NCBI GenBank assembly: GCA_046048055.1
Contig: JBJOGW010000042.1
Location: forward strand, 1-49,581
DNA: 49,581 nt
From: SYAC01 sp046048055
Lineage (GTDB): Bacteria > Planctomycetota > Phycisphaerae > Phycisphaerales > SM1A02
Direction of reading: 5' to 3'
A program made the translations under genes and the position numbers. Under the pieces are notes generated by a model that had not been told where the DNA came from, searched no databases, and worked only from the letters and a program-made list of their open reading frames with translations. Of the stretch, positions 24,281 through 31,959 are shown in pieces. How positions within the stretch are numbered: position 1 is the first letter of the stretch; every line of letters begins with the position of its first letter.

Positions 24281-24589
24281 TCAGCGGCCCGTCTCCTCCG
24301 TCAGGGCGAGCAGCTTGACCGGGGCCTTCTCGACCACGCGGAGCAGCACCCAGCTCTTGGTGCGGCTGATGGGACGGCACTCGGCCACCTCCACGCGGTC
24401 ACCCACGTGGCTCTCGTTCTTCTCGTCGTGCACGTGCAGCACGGTGCGCCGCTTGGTGAACTTGCCGTACTTGGGGTGACGGGCCACGAAGGCCACGACG
24501 ACCTTGCGGGTCTTGTCGCGGGCGTCGCTCTCCACCACGCCGATGCGGCGGGGACTCTTGGCGGGGATGGTGATCTCGGCCTTGCTCAT
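24281..24589 (-). CDS. rpsQ: Ribosomal protein S17
   Basis: Primary 16S rRNA-binding OB-fold protein, 102 aa. RRIGVVESDARDKTRKVVV, HPKYGKFTKRRTVLHVHDE and VGDRVEVAECRPISRTKSW are the family blocks. Its ATG at 24589 overlaps the rpmC stop (ATGA). There is a short extra C-terminal segment after RVVEKAP. Confidence 0.97.
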   Translation of the reverse strand: MSKAEITIPAKSPRRIGVVESDARDKTRKVVVAFVARHPKYGKFTKRRTVLHVHDEKNESHVGDRVEVAECRPISRTKSWVLLRVVEKAPVKLLALTEETGR

Positions 24590-24789
24590 GCCTTGGCTCC
24601 GGTCTTGGTGCGCGTGCTCCGCTCGGTGAGCAGACGGGCGATGGTTCGTCGGATGGTTCGGAACTGGCTCGTGTCGGCCACCTTCTCCGTGACGGCCTGC
24701 GACCGCAGGTCGAAGATGCGGCGCCGCTGGGCGGCGATCTCGGTGGCGATCTGGTCGTCGGTGAGCTTTCGGATCTCGCGTGCTTCCAT
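24586..24789 (-). CDS. rpmC: Ribosomal protein L29
   Basis: Small helical protein by the polypeptide exit tunnel. 67 aa. MEAREIRKLTDDQIATEIA, then RRRIFDLRSQAVTEKVADTS and RTIRRTIARLLTER give the usual coiled helix pair. Normal rplP-rpmC-rpsQ order, with stop/start overlap to rpsQ. Confidence 0.96.
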   Translation of the reverse strand: MEAREIRKLTDDQIATEIAAQRRRIFDLRSQAVTEKVADTSQFRTIRRTIARLLTERSTRTKTGAKA

Positions 24790-24801
24790 GGGTGGCTCCG
24801 T

Positions 24802-25221
24802 TCAGACGGCGATGCGGCGGCCGACGAAGCGGCACTTCACGGGCATCTTGTGGGCAATGCGTGCAAAGGCCTGCTTGGCCAGGTCCTCGGGAACGCCGGC
24901 GATCTCGAACAGCATGGTGCCGGGCTTGATGCGGGCGGCCCAGAAGTCCACGTCGGCCTTGCCGGTTCCCATTCGGGTCTCGAGCGGCTTCTTGCTGATG
25001 GGCTTGTCCGGGAACACCCGGATGTAGAGCTTGCCCTGGCGACGCAGAAAGTGCTGGGCCGCGATGCGGCCGGCGTCGATCTGGCGGGCGCTGAGCCAGT
25101 GGGTCTCGAGCGCCTGCAGGCCGTAGTCGCCGTAGGCCACGTAGTTGCCGCGCGTGGCGTTGCCCTTCATCTTGCCGCGCTGCTGCTTCCGGAACTTGAC
25201 TCGCTTGGGCATCATGCTCAT
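24802..25221 (-). CDS. rplP: Ribosomal protein L16
   Basis: Large-subunit protein near the A-site tRNA elbow, 139 aa. MMPKRVKFRKQQRGKMKG, YGLQALETHWLSARQIDAGR, and KPLETRMGTGKADVDFWAA are diagnostic. Start taken as ATG 25221 (MSMMPKR); two further ATGs lie 2 and 3 codons on and would remove only those residues. Confidence 0.97.
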   Translation of the reverse strand: MSMMPKRVKFRKQQRGKMKGNATRGNYVAYGDYGLQALETHWLSARQIDAGRIAAQHFLRRQGKLYIRVFPDKPISKKPLETRMGTGKADVDFWAARIKPGTMLFEIAGVPEDLAKQAFARIAHKMPVKCRFVGRRIAV

Positions 25222-25244
25222 GGCTGGTCCTCGCGTTCGATCTC

Positions 25245-25949
25245 TCAGCGACGGCCGCGGGCGCGGGCACGGCCACCGGCCGCGTTCGACACCACTTCGT
25301 CCTGCTGGTCCTGGCTGTACATCCCCTTGTAGACCCAGACCTTCACGCCCAGCGCACCGCTGGTGGTGAAGGCGTGAGCCACGGCGTAGTCCACGTTGGC
25401 CTGGAGCGTGCTGAGGGGGATCTTGCCCAGCCGGCTGTCCAGGGTTCGGCTCATCTCGGCGCCGCCGAGGCGGCCGCTGAGCTGGATCTTCACGCCCAGG
25501 GCGCCGTTCTGCATGGCACCCTCGCATCGCTGCTTGAGGACCTTGCGGAAGTTGGCACGCTTCTTCAGCTGCTCGCCGAGGGTCTCGGCGATCAGTCGGG
25601 CGTCGATCTCGGGATTCTTGATCTCGATGATGCGGATCGCGACCTTGCGGCCGGTCAGGGCCTGCAGGTCGTTGGTCAGCCGCTCCACCTCGGCACCCTT
25701 CAGGCCCACCACCTGGCCGGGACGGGCGGTCTTGATGATCACCGTCAGCTCCTCGCGGGTGCGCTCGATGTGCACATCGCTCACGGCCGCGAAGGGCGGC
25801 GTGCGGTTGAGTCGCTTGTCGACGTACTTGCGGATCTTGTAGTCCTCGATCAGCAGTTCGCCAAAGAGGGCCTTGGGGGCGAACCAGCGGCTCTTGTGGG
25901 CCTCGGTGACGCCGACGCGGAATCCAAACGGGTGTGTCTTCTGTCCCAT
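25245..25949 (-). CDS. rpsC: Ribosomal protein S3
   Basis: 30S head protein at the mRNA entry tunnel, with mRNA helicase role together with S4 and S5. 234 aa. MGQKTHPFGFRVGVTEAHKS, the KH domain around RPGQVVGLKGAEVERLTNDL (usual G-x-x-G loop present as GLKG), and the C-terminal GVKVWVYKGMYS. It ends in an Arg/Ala-rich tail. Position after rplV is standard. Confidence 0.97.
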   Translation of the reverse strand: MGQKTHPFGFRVGVTEAHKSRWFAPKALFGELLIEDYKIRKYVDKRLNRTPPFAAVSDVHIERTREELTVIIKTARPGQVVGLKGAEVERLTNDLQALTGRKVAIRIIEIKNPEIDARLIAETLGEQLKKRANFRKVLKQRCEGAMQNGALGVKIQLSGRLGGAEMSRTLDSRLGKIPLSTLQANVDYAVAHAFTTSGALGVKVWVYKGMYSQDQQDEVVSNAAGGRARARGRR

Positions 25950-25959
25950 GGTGTGTTCC

Positions 25960-26289
25960 TCAGCGGACGTCCACGCCGACGACGAGGTGGCTGTTGCGCT
26001 TCATGATGGGGTGCGAACGACCGCGATCCTTGGGCTGGAATCGCTTGATGGTGGGGGCCTCGTCCACGCGGCTCTCGCTCACGAACAGGCGGCCCGGATC
26101 CACGTTGGCCTGCTCGGCCTGGGCGATGGCGCTGCGGAGCACGTAGCGCAGGAACGACGCGCCGCGCTTCTTGCTGAACTGGAGCTCGGTCAGGGCCTGG
26201 TCCACGGGCTTGCCGCGGATCAGGTCGGCCACCAGCCGCGCCTTGCGGGGGGCGATGCGAGCGAAACGATGGGAGGCGGTGTAGGCCAT
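25960..26289 (-). CDS. rplV: Ribosomal protein L22
   Basis: Exit-tunnel-lining protein of the large subunit, 109 aa. ARIAPRKARLVADLIRGKP, ALTELQFSKKRGASFL and the beta-hairpin region SRVDEAPTIKRFQPKDRGRS match the family. Starts 14 bp after rpsS and 10 bp before rpsC. Confidence 0.97.
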   Translation of the reverse strand: MAYTASHRFARIAPRKARLVADLIRGKPVDQALTELQFSKKRGASFLRYVLRSAIAQAEQANVDPGRLFVSESRVDEAPTIKRFQPKDRGRSHPIMKRNSHLVVGVDVR

Positions 26290-26303
26290 GGGAATGCTCC
26301 GGA

Positions 26304-26597
26304 TCAGCCAGCCTTGGCACCGCCGTCGATGCCTTCCTTCTTGTTGGTGTGCCCCTTGAACACGCGGGTGATCGCGAACTCGCCGAGCTTGTGCCCCACC
26401 ATGTCCTCGGTCACGAACACGTCGCTGAACCCCTTGCCGTTGTGCACCTGGAAGGTGATGCCCACGAACTCGGGCACGATGGTGCAGGCGCGGCGCCAGG
26501 TCTTGATGGGCTGACGGCGGCTGGCGGACTGCATCTTTTCCGCCTTGCGGAAGAGACGCTCGTCGACGTACGGACCCTTCTTGGATGAACGGCTCAT
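26304..26597 (-). CDS. rpsS: Ribosomal protein S19
   Basis: 30S head protein pairing with S13, 97 aa. MSRSSKKGPYVDERLFRK, IKTWRRACTIVPEFVGITF and VHNGKGFSDVFVTEDMVGHKLGEFA (pieces) are canonical. The tail KGHTNKKEGIDGGAKAG is slightly longer than in E. coli. Confidence 0.98.
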   Translation of the reverse strand: MSRSSKKGPYVDERLFRKAEKMQSASRRQPIKTWRRACTIVPEFVGITFQVHNGKGFSDVFVTEDMVGHKLGEFAITRVFKGHTNKKEGIDGGAKAG

Positions 26598-26613
26598 GCG
26601 TGGTCTCCTTGGA

Positions 26614-27468
26614 TCAGAGCTTCAACTGCCCGTAGCGGCGGCTGAAGCGCCGGCGGATGATCAGGTGGTCGGACGAAAGGCCGAAGCGACGCGTGCGCCC
26701 ACCCTTGCTCTGGGTGCCGCTGGCGTTGCTGGGCTCCTGCCCGCCCTTGCTGCGGCCTTCGCCGCCGCCGTGCGGGTGCTGGTGGTGGCTCATGGCCACG
26801 CCACGCGTGCGGGGACGTCGGCCGAGCCAGCGGGCGCGCCCGGCCTTGCCCAGCACCACGTTGGCGTGGTCGGCATTGCCCACGGCGCCGATGGTGGCCC
26901 GGCAATCCATCAGCACCTGGCGGATCTCGCCGCTCGGAAGCACCACGGTGGCCAGGCGGCCCTCCTTGTTGGTCAGACGCGCGGCCATGCCGGCGGCCCG
27001 GCACAGTGCGCCGCCCTTGCCGGGCTCCATCTCGATGCAGTGCACGTCAAGGCCGGTGGGAATGTGCCGCAGCGGCATGCAGTTGCCGGTGTCCGGCTCC
27101 ACCGCGTTGCGGCTGCTGATCACCGTGTCGCCCACCTTCAGGCCCTTGGGACTGAGGATGTAGCGCATCTCGCCGTCGCCGTACTCCACCAGGGCGATGT
27201 GGCAGGAGCGGTTGGGGTCGTACTCGATGGCCCGAACCGTGGCCGGCACGTCGTCCTTGCGACGCTTGAAGTCGATCAGCCGGTAGCGGCGCTTGTGGCC
27301 GCCGCCCTGCTGGATCACGGTGAGCTTGCCCTGACAGTTGCGGCCGCCGGTCTTGGGCAGGGCGCGGCAGAGGCTCTTCTGGGGCTTGGTCCGCGTGACC
27401 TCGGCGTGCATGTTCACGCTCGCGTTGCGGCGTCCGGCGGTGGTTCGCTTGTAGACACGGATCGGCAT
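26614..27468 (-). CDS. rplB: Ribosomal protein L2
   Basis: Core large-subunit protein close to the peptidyl-transferase centre, 284 aa. GGHKRRYRLIDFKRRK, VRAIEYDPNRSCHIALV, GKGGALCRAAG, and GNADHANVVLGKAGRARW are family blocks. The otherwise near-invariant NPVDHPHGGGEG loop reads SHHQHPHGGGEG here (residues 227-238). The functionally important His (H231, E. coli H229) is kept, but the four residues before it differ. The start at 27468 is set by MPIRVYKRTTAGRRN. Confidence 0.97.
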   Translation of the reverse strand: MPIRVYKRTTAGRRNASVNMHAEVTRTKPQKSLCRALPKTGGRNCQGKLTVIQQGGGHKRRYRLIDFKRRKDDVPATVRAIEYDPNRSCHIALVEYGDGEMRYILSPKGLKVGDTVISSRNAVEPDTGNCMPLRHIPTGLDVHCIEMEPGKGGALCRAAGMAARLTNKEGRLATVVLPSGEIRQVLMDCRATIGAVGNADHANVVLGKAGRARWLGRRPRTRGVAMSHHQHPHGGGEGRSKGGQEPSNASGTQSKGGRTRRFGLSSDHLIIRRRFSRRYGQLKL

Positions 27469-27482
27469 GGCGGGTCCTTGGC

Positions 27483-27761
27483 TCAGAAGAGCTCGATCTT
27501 GTCCTCGGGATGCACCTTCACGATGGCGCGCTTGGTGATGGCGCCCTCGACCAGGCCGTGCTTCAGGCGACGGTCGCGGGCCTTGCGGGTCTGGGTGGCC
27601 ACGCCGAGCACGCGCACCTTGTAGAGCTGCTGCACGGCGGCCTTGATCTGCTCCTTGCGGGCCCGGCCATCCACCTCGAAGGTGTAGCGGTTGCCGTGGC
27701 CGGTCTGGAAGCTGGCCTTCTCGGTGACGATCGGGCGACGAATGACGGTGGTGGCGAGCAT
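27483..27761 (-). CDS. rplW: Ribosomal protein L23
   Basis: Exit-tunnel protein that docks trigger factor and SRP, 92 aa. VIRRPIVTEKASFQTGHGNR, YTFEVDGRARKEQIKAAVQ and VRVLGVATQTRKARDRR fit the family. The ATG shares one base with the rplD stop, indicating coupled translation. Confidence 0.96.
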   Translation of the reverse strand: MLATTVIRRPIVTEKASFQTGHGNRYTFEVDGRARKEQIKAAVQQLYKVRVLGVATQTRKARDRRLKHGLVEGAITKRAIVKVHPEDKIELF

Positions 27762-28408
27762 CAGGCGGCCTCCTTGGCGAGGGCGAAGCCATCGATGAAT
27801 GCCTTCAGGCTGGCCTGGTCCACCACCACGAAACGGTGGTTGAGCAGGTCGAAGGCGTTGAGCTGCTCGATGCGGGTCACGGTGACGTTGGCCAGGTTGC
27901 GGGCCGACAGGCGGGCGTTCTCGTTGGTGCCGCCCAGCGCCACCAGGCAACTGCGATCCACGCCGCAGGCCTGCAGCACCGACGCGAAGGCCTTGGTCTG
28001 GGGCTTGTCGAAGGCGAGTTCGCGGAAGCACTTCACCTCGCCGTCGACCAGCTTGGCCAGCAGGGCGTTGCGGTTGGCCAGCCGGCGCATCTTGCGGGTG
28101 AGCTGCGTGCGGAAGTCCTCGCGGGTTCGCGTCTTGGCAAAGGTGACGCCGCCGCCCTTGCGGCTGTTGACGCGGCTGGCGCCCACGCGGCTGTTGCCGG
28201 TGCCCTTCTGCTTGTAGAGCTTGCGGGTGGACCCTTCCACCGAGCCACGGCTCTTGGTGCGGGCGGAACCCTGCCGCTGGTTGCCGTGCGTGATGACGTA
28301 GGCCTGCTTGAGCAGGGCGTGGCGGATCTCTCCACCGAGCACGCTCTCGTCGATGCGGAGCGTGTCCACCTTCTTGCCTTGCATGTCGAGAACTGGAAGT
28401 TCAATCAT
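27761..28408 (-). CDS. rplD: Ribosomal protein L4
   Basis: Tunnel-constriction protein and, in gammaproteobacteria, S10-operon regulator. 215 aa. RQGSARTKSRGSVEGSTRK with KQKGTGNSRVGASR is the extended tunnel loop; KTRTREDFRTQLTRKMRR follows. The 147-bp gap upstream to rplC is unusually long for this operon and holds a GC-rich hairpin. No evidence of an L4 target is visible. Confidence 0.97.
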   Translation of the reverse strand: MIELPVLDMQGKKVDTLRIDESVLGGEIRHALLKQAYVITHGNQRQGSARTKSRGSVEGSTRKLYKQKGTGNSRVGASRVNSRKGGGVTFAKTRTREDFRTQLTRKMRRLANRNALLAKLVDGEVKCFRELAFDKPQTKAFASVLQACGVDRSCLVALGGTNENARLSARNLANVTVTRIEQLNAFDLLNHRFVVVDQASLKAFIDGFALAKEAA

Positions 28409-28517
28409 GACTCGTGCACCTTTGGCCGCTTGGGCCTTCTCGCCTACCCTCCGCGGCCCGTCACAGGTGGGCGGCGGCAGGGATCGACTCGGTTTCTGAT
28501 TCCGCTTCTTGTCGCGA

Positions 28518-28546
28518 CCGGGCGGTTCCCGAAGGGGCCTGCCCGG
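28518..28546 (-). promoter_or_regulatory. GC-rich hairpin between rplC and rplD
   Basis: CCGGGC (28518-28523) pairs with GCCCGG (28541-28546) around an inner CC-TTCG-GG on the minus strand, 9-10 nt downstream of the rplC stop. There is no U-run, so it is not a strong terminator. It could attenuate or stabilise the mRNA; the rest of the 147-bp gap shows only an SD-like AAAGGTG before rplD. Confidence 0.35.
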
Positions 28547-28555
28547 CCATCCAGG

Positions 28556-29245
28556 TCACTTGCCGGCCTGGATGCGTGCCTTTCGCTTGTAGAGACGCGT
28601 GGGCGTCCGGATGAACAGGTAGCCATCGGTGGCACCGGGGACCGCCCCCTTGACCACCAGCAGATTCTTCTCGGCGTCCGTGCTGACCACGTCGAGCGAT
28701 CGCACCGTGACGCGCTCGTCGCCCATGTGCCCGGACATCTTCTTGCCCTTCTTGAGCTTCGGACCACGGCCGCGGTCGATGCCGCCACCGCCGATGGAGC
28801 CCGGCGCGCGGTGCTTGCGCTCGGTGCCATGGCTGGCGCACATTCCCTTGAAGTTCCAGCGCACCATGGTGCCCTGGAAGCCCTTGCCCTTGCTGCGGCC
28901 GGTCACGTCGACGAACTTGATGCCCTCGAGGGCGCCCACGGTGACGGCCTGGCCCAGGGCGAAGGCCTCGGCCTCCTTGTCGCTCTCCAGCCGAAGCTCG
29001 CGGTGCACGCGCTTGGGCGAGCTGCCGGCCTTGGCGTCGTGACCGATCAGGGGCTGCGTGCTGGTGCGGGGCTTGGCGTCGTCAAACGCCAGCTGCACCG
29101 CGGCGTAGCCATCGGTGGCCACGGTCTTGACCTGCGTGACCACGCACGGACCAGCCTGGATCACGGTGACGGGGATGTTGGTCCCATCCTCCATGAACCA
29201 GCGGGTCATGCCGATCTTCTTGCCAAGGATTGCTGCGGCGGTCAT
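28556..29245 (-). CDS. rplC: Ribosomal protein L3
   Basis: Early-assembly large-subunit protein near the peptidyl-transferase centre, 229 aa. ILGKKIGMTRWFMEDGTNIP at the start, VTGRSKGKGFQGTMVRWNFK, and the central loop SHGTERKHRAPGSIGGGGID (usually SHGS/HRxPGSIG) are clear. Directly follows rpsJ as in S10 operons. Confidence 0.97.
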   Translation of the reverse strand: MTAAAILGKKIGMTRWFMEDGTNIPVTVIQAGPCVVTQVKTVATDGYAAVQLAFDDAKPRTSTQPLIGHDAKAGSSPKRVHRELRLESDKEAEAFALGQAVTVGALEGIKFVDVTGRSKGKGFQGTMVRWNFKGMCASHGTERKHRAPGSIGGGGIDRGRGPKLKKGKKMSGHMGDERVTVRSLDVVSTDAEKNLLVVKGAVPGATDGYLFIRTPTRLYKRKARIQAGK

Positions 29246-29263
29246 GGTCGGTCGTCCTTCGGA

Positions 29264-29572
29264 TCAGGCCTTGATCTTGATGAACACGCCGGCGGGAACC
29301 ACCAGGCGGTTCAGCGCATCGACCGTCCGAGGATTGACCTCGGTGATGTCGATGATGCGCTTGTGGGTTCGGATCTCGAACTGCTCGCGGCTCTTCTTGT
29401 CGATGAACGGCGAGCGATTGACGGTGTAGATCTCACGACGGGTGGGCAGCGGCACGGGGCCCGCCACTCGGGCGCCGGTGCGCTTGGCGTGATCCACGAT
29501 CTCGCGCGCGGACGCGTCGAGGGCCTGATGGTCGTAGGCCTCCATTCGGATGCGAATCTTGCCGCCTGTCAT
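29264..29572 (-). CDS. rpsJ: Ribosomal protein S10
   Basis: 30S head protein and NusE transcription antitermination factor. 102 aa. KIRIRMEAYDHQALDASARE, GPVPLPTRREIYTVNRSPF and EQFEIRTHKRIIDI are canonical. It is the first gene of the supercluster. ATG 29572 is preceded on the minus strand by AGGAAC-type purines; upstream frame extension is not S10. tuf, fus and rpsL are not beside it. Confidence 0.98.
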   Translation of the reverse strand: MTGGKIRIRMEAYDHQALDASAREIVDHAKRTGARVAGPVPLPTRREIYTVNRSPFIDKKSREQFEIRTHKRIIDITEVNPRTVDALNRLVVPAGVFIKIKA

Positions 29573-29659
29573 GGCAGTTCCTGCTCTTGCACCTGCGAGA
29601 CGTTGCCGCTTCCGGCGTCGGCACCCTGCCGCGCGCATCGGAAATGGCGAGAACGGACA

Positions 29660-29687
29660 AAGGTACCCAAATCCCCTGGACCGTCAA
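29660..29687 (-). promoter_or_regulatory. Promoter of the S10 supercluster
   Basis: Minus strand -35 TTGACG (29687-29682), 16-bp spacer, -10 TACCTT (29665-29660). Predicted start about 80 nt before rpsJ, leaving a short leader. It is the only -35/-10 pair in the gap between rpsJ and the divergent gene at 29721. Confidence 0.6.
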
Positions 29688-29705
29688 GGGGCTTGCTCAT
29701 GCGGG

Positions 29706-29711
29706 TACAGT
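29706..29711 (+). promoter_or_regulatory. Candidate -10 for the gene at 29721
   Basis: TACAGT in context GGGTACAGTGC, nine bases before the ATG, so the transcript would be nearly leaderless. No clear -35. It is divergent to the S10 promoter, which lies within 20 bp. Confidence 0.4.
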
Positions 29712-29720
29712 GCATGCTTC

Positions 29721-31211
29721 ATGCGTCGACGCATTCCGCCCGGCATTGGGTTGCTTGCAGGCAGTGCCCTGGCGATCGGGATCGGCTTGTTCAAGACGGA
29801 GTCGGTGACCTTCGCGGCCAATAAGTCCTATAATACGTCAGTTTGGGAGACACATGGGAGTGTTCTGAGTCCTGTAACACATTCCATCGTCACAGGTGAT
29901 GATTCATCGGGGCTGCCCCCGCGTCTTGAGAGCGACGCGTTCGCATTCGCACCGCTCGGGCTGACGCTTCGACTGCCCGAACGCGCCACCGTGATCCGGC
30001 TGACCACCGAGGAGTTCCCCGCCTGGCAAGTCGAGTCATCGCCGGGGGCTCCGTCGTGGAGCATGCGGGTGCAGTTGAGTTTTGCTCCGGATCCCCGCAC
30101 GGATGTGGCCACGCAGGCCCGAGCGGCGGCCGAAGGGCTGGGCTTGGGCGGCGGCTCGGTCTCGGTGCTGTCGGATCGAGCGCTGCAGGTGGGTGATCGC
30201 CCGGCGCGCATCATCTGGGCCCGGGGCGAACGCGGTGAGCAGCGAACCCTGGCCGGTTGGATGCTGGTGGACCGCGGCGAAGGCGTGTTCGTGACGCTGG
30301 GCGTCATCACCTCGCCAGAGGACTTTCCCGCCGTGGAGAGCCTGCTCGACGCATGCTTTGCCACGGCCCAGCTGCGGGATCCCGCCGAGATGATGGCCGA
30401 ACGATCGCGCAGCGTGGAGCGGGCTCAGGCGACCCTGGCCGCCCTCACGCCGGAGCGACTGAAGTCGCTGGTGCACCGGGGCTCGTCGCTGCACAGGATC
30501 TGGCGTCCGCGCGGAAACGAGCAGGAGGAAATGGGCTGGCTTGAAATGGCGGTGCGCACAGGTCGACGTGGGGACGCATCGCTCAGCGGCCGGGAGACGG
30601 CCGATCCTTCCAATGCCGAGGAAGGCCTGCTGGTGCTGCTGACGGCCCGCATGAACAGTGCCGATGGCGTGGACCGTGTGGAGACCGTCGCGCGCTACTG
30701 GATGTCATGGGACATGGCCGCCGAGGCATGGTCGATCCGGAGCGTGCAGAAGGGAAGCGGCCCCGAGGTGCGATTTGAGCAACTTGGCCTGCGTCCCCGG
30801 CTTGCGGGGGGCAAGGCGGGCGACACGCTGATCGTGTCCACGCAGACGGGCGGCACCGCCTCGGAACCACAGGAGTATCCGGTGCCGCCGATGGCCTACC
30901 TGCCCCAGGCCCTGACGCTGGTGCTGGGCCCCCTTCTTCCCCGCGATCCCAACGAGGCCGGAGACCGCATCTTCTACGCGCTCGACCCTGGCTCGGGCCG
31001 CATGTGCCAGCGACCCACGGAGTGGAAGTCCAACGCCGACGGCACCTGGACGCTTCGCACGCGGGCGAATCCCGAGTCGAACTTCGTGACCGAGATCCTG
31101 GACTCCACCGGCCCTCGCCGCGAGCGGATCGAGCCCGACGGCACCCGCACCACCATCAGCAACACCGAGGAGATTCGCAAGCGATGGCAGGCGATGGGGC
31201 TGGAGCCATGA
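29721..31211 (+). CDS. Secreted or membrane-anchored protein of unknown function
   Basis: Not recognised. 496 aa starting MRRRIPPGIGLLAGSALAIGIGLFK, a typical N-terminal export or anchor helix. The rest is soluble, with beta-rich stretches (LGLTLRLPERATVIRL, ARIIWARGERGEQRTLAGWML, VFVTLGVITSPEDFPAVESL) that look like an immunity/PsbP-type alpha-beta domain, and a C-terminal part ending GTRTTISNTEEIRKRW. The longer frame upstream crosses the S10 promoter and is rejected. Bases about 29815-29895 are markedly AT-rich compared with the surroundings. Its stop overlaps the next gene, forming a four-gene unit. Confidence 0.7.
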   Translation: MRRRIPPGIGLLAGSALAIGIGLFKTESVTFAANKSYNTSVWETHGSVLSPVTHSIVTGDDSSGLPPRLESDAFAFAPLGLTLRLPERATVIRLTTEEFPAWQVESSPGAPSWSMRVQLSFAPDPRTDVATQARAAAEGLGLGGGSVSVLSDRALQVGDRPARIIWARGERGEQRTLAGWMLVDRGEGVFVTLGVITSPEDFPAVESLLDACFATAQLRDPAEMMAERSRSVERAQATLAALTPERLKSLVHRGSSLHRIWRPRGNEQEEMGWLEMAVRTGRRGDASLSGRETADPSNAEEGLLVLLTARMNSADGVDRVETVARYWMSWDMAAEAWSIRSVQKGSGPEVRFEQLGLRPRLAGGKAGDTLIVSTQTGGTASEPQEYPVPPMAYLPQALTLVLGPLLPRDPNEAGDRIFYALDPGSGRMCQRPTEWKSNADGTWTLRTRANPESNFVTEILDSTGPRRERIEPDGTRTTISNTEEIRKRWQAMGLEP

Positions 31212-31957
31212 TGCGCCGGGCCCTGGGGTGGCTGCTCCCCGCGTGGCTGGTGGCGTGCGCGGCACCGCCCCGCCCCACCTTTCTGGCCCCGACGGCGGTC
31301 GCCGATCCATCGCTCACGCTGGAGGCCGAGGACCTGGTGCCGCTGCGAACGGAGATGAGCACCTGGATGGTGGTGGAAGGCTCCGACGCTGGCACCACCT
31401 TCATCATCGGCCGGGACCGAGAGACGGACGGCTGGTGGCGCGTGCGCGAGGGTGACGACCGAGTGCTGCTGGTGGGCGAACGGGAGGGCGGCGGCCGGGC
31501 CATGCGAAGTGCCGATGCCCTGCCTGATGCCTCGCGCAGCGCCTTCGAGCCGCCGCTGGGCATGTGCCCGGCGCTGCTTCGATTTGGCGAGCGGTTCGAG
31601 AGTTCCGCCACGATGCGTGTGACCCGGCTGGAGTCCGGACGCGAGCGCGATCACGGCCAGGCCTCGCGGAGCACCGAGATCGTGGGCCGCTCCACCCTGA
31701 CCACGCCCCTGGGCGAGGTGCCGGCGGTCGAGGTCCGGATGGACTTCGACAGCCGCATGCGATTCGCCCGGGCGCAGGTGCGCGCCCGACGCTGGGTGGT
31801 GCCCGGCGTGGGCCCCGTGGCCGAGGAGGTGTCGGAGGAGATCACGGTGCTGGGCATCCTGCCGCGCACGTCACGCCGGACCATCGTGCGGCTTCCGGCG
31901 GATCCGGTGCATCCTGCCCCGGCCTCGGCCGAAGCCGACCGAACGACGCATCCGTGA
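31208..31957 (+). CDS. Putative lipoprotein of unknown function
   Basis: 249 aa. The signal peptide MMRRALGWLLPAWLVACAAP has a lipobox (LVAC) with the acylated cysteine near residue 17, so membrane attachment is predicted. The mature part has no motif I can name; it contains beta-strand-like segments (TTFIIGRDRETDGWWRV, STEIVGRSTLTTPLGEVPAVEV). The start overlaps the previous stop (ATGA), implying co-expression with the anchored protein upstream and the glycosyltransferase downstream. Confidence 0.7.
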   Translation: MMRRALGWLLPAWLVACAAPPRPTFLAPTAVADPSLTLEAEDLVPLRTEMSTWMVVEGSDAGTTFIIGRDRETDGWWRVREGDDRVLLVGEREGGGRAMRSADALPDASRSAFEPPLGMCPALLRFGERFESSATMRVTRLESGRERDHGQASRSTEIVGRSTLTTPLGEVPAVEVRMDFDSRMRFARAQVRARRWVVPGVGPVAEEVSEEITVLGILPRTSRRTIVRLPADPVHPAPASAEADRTTHP

Positions 31958-31959
31958 GC

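Noticed and set aside
29550..29720. Extended N terminus of the exported protein at 29721
   Set aside because: Would overlap rpsJ and the S10 promoter and would bury the signal helix 57 residues inside the protein.
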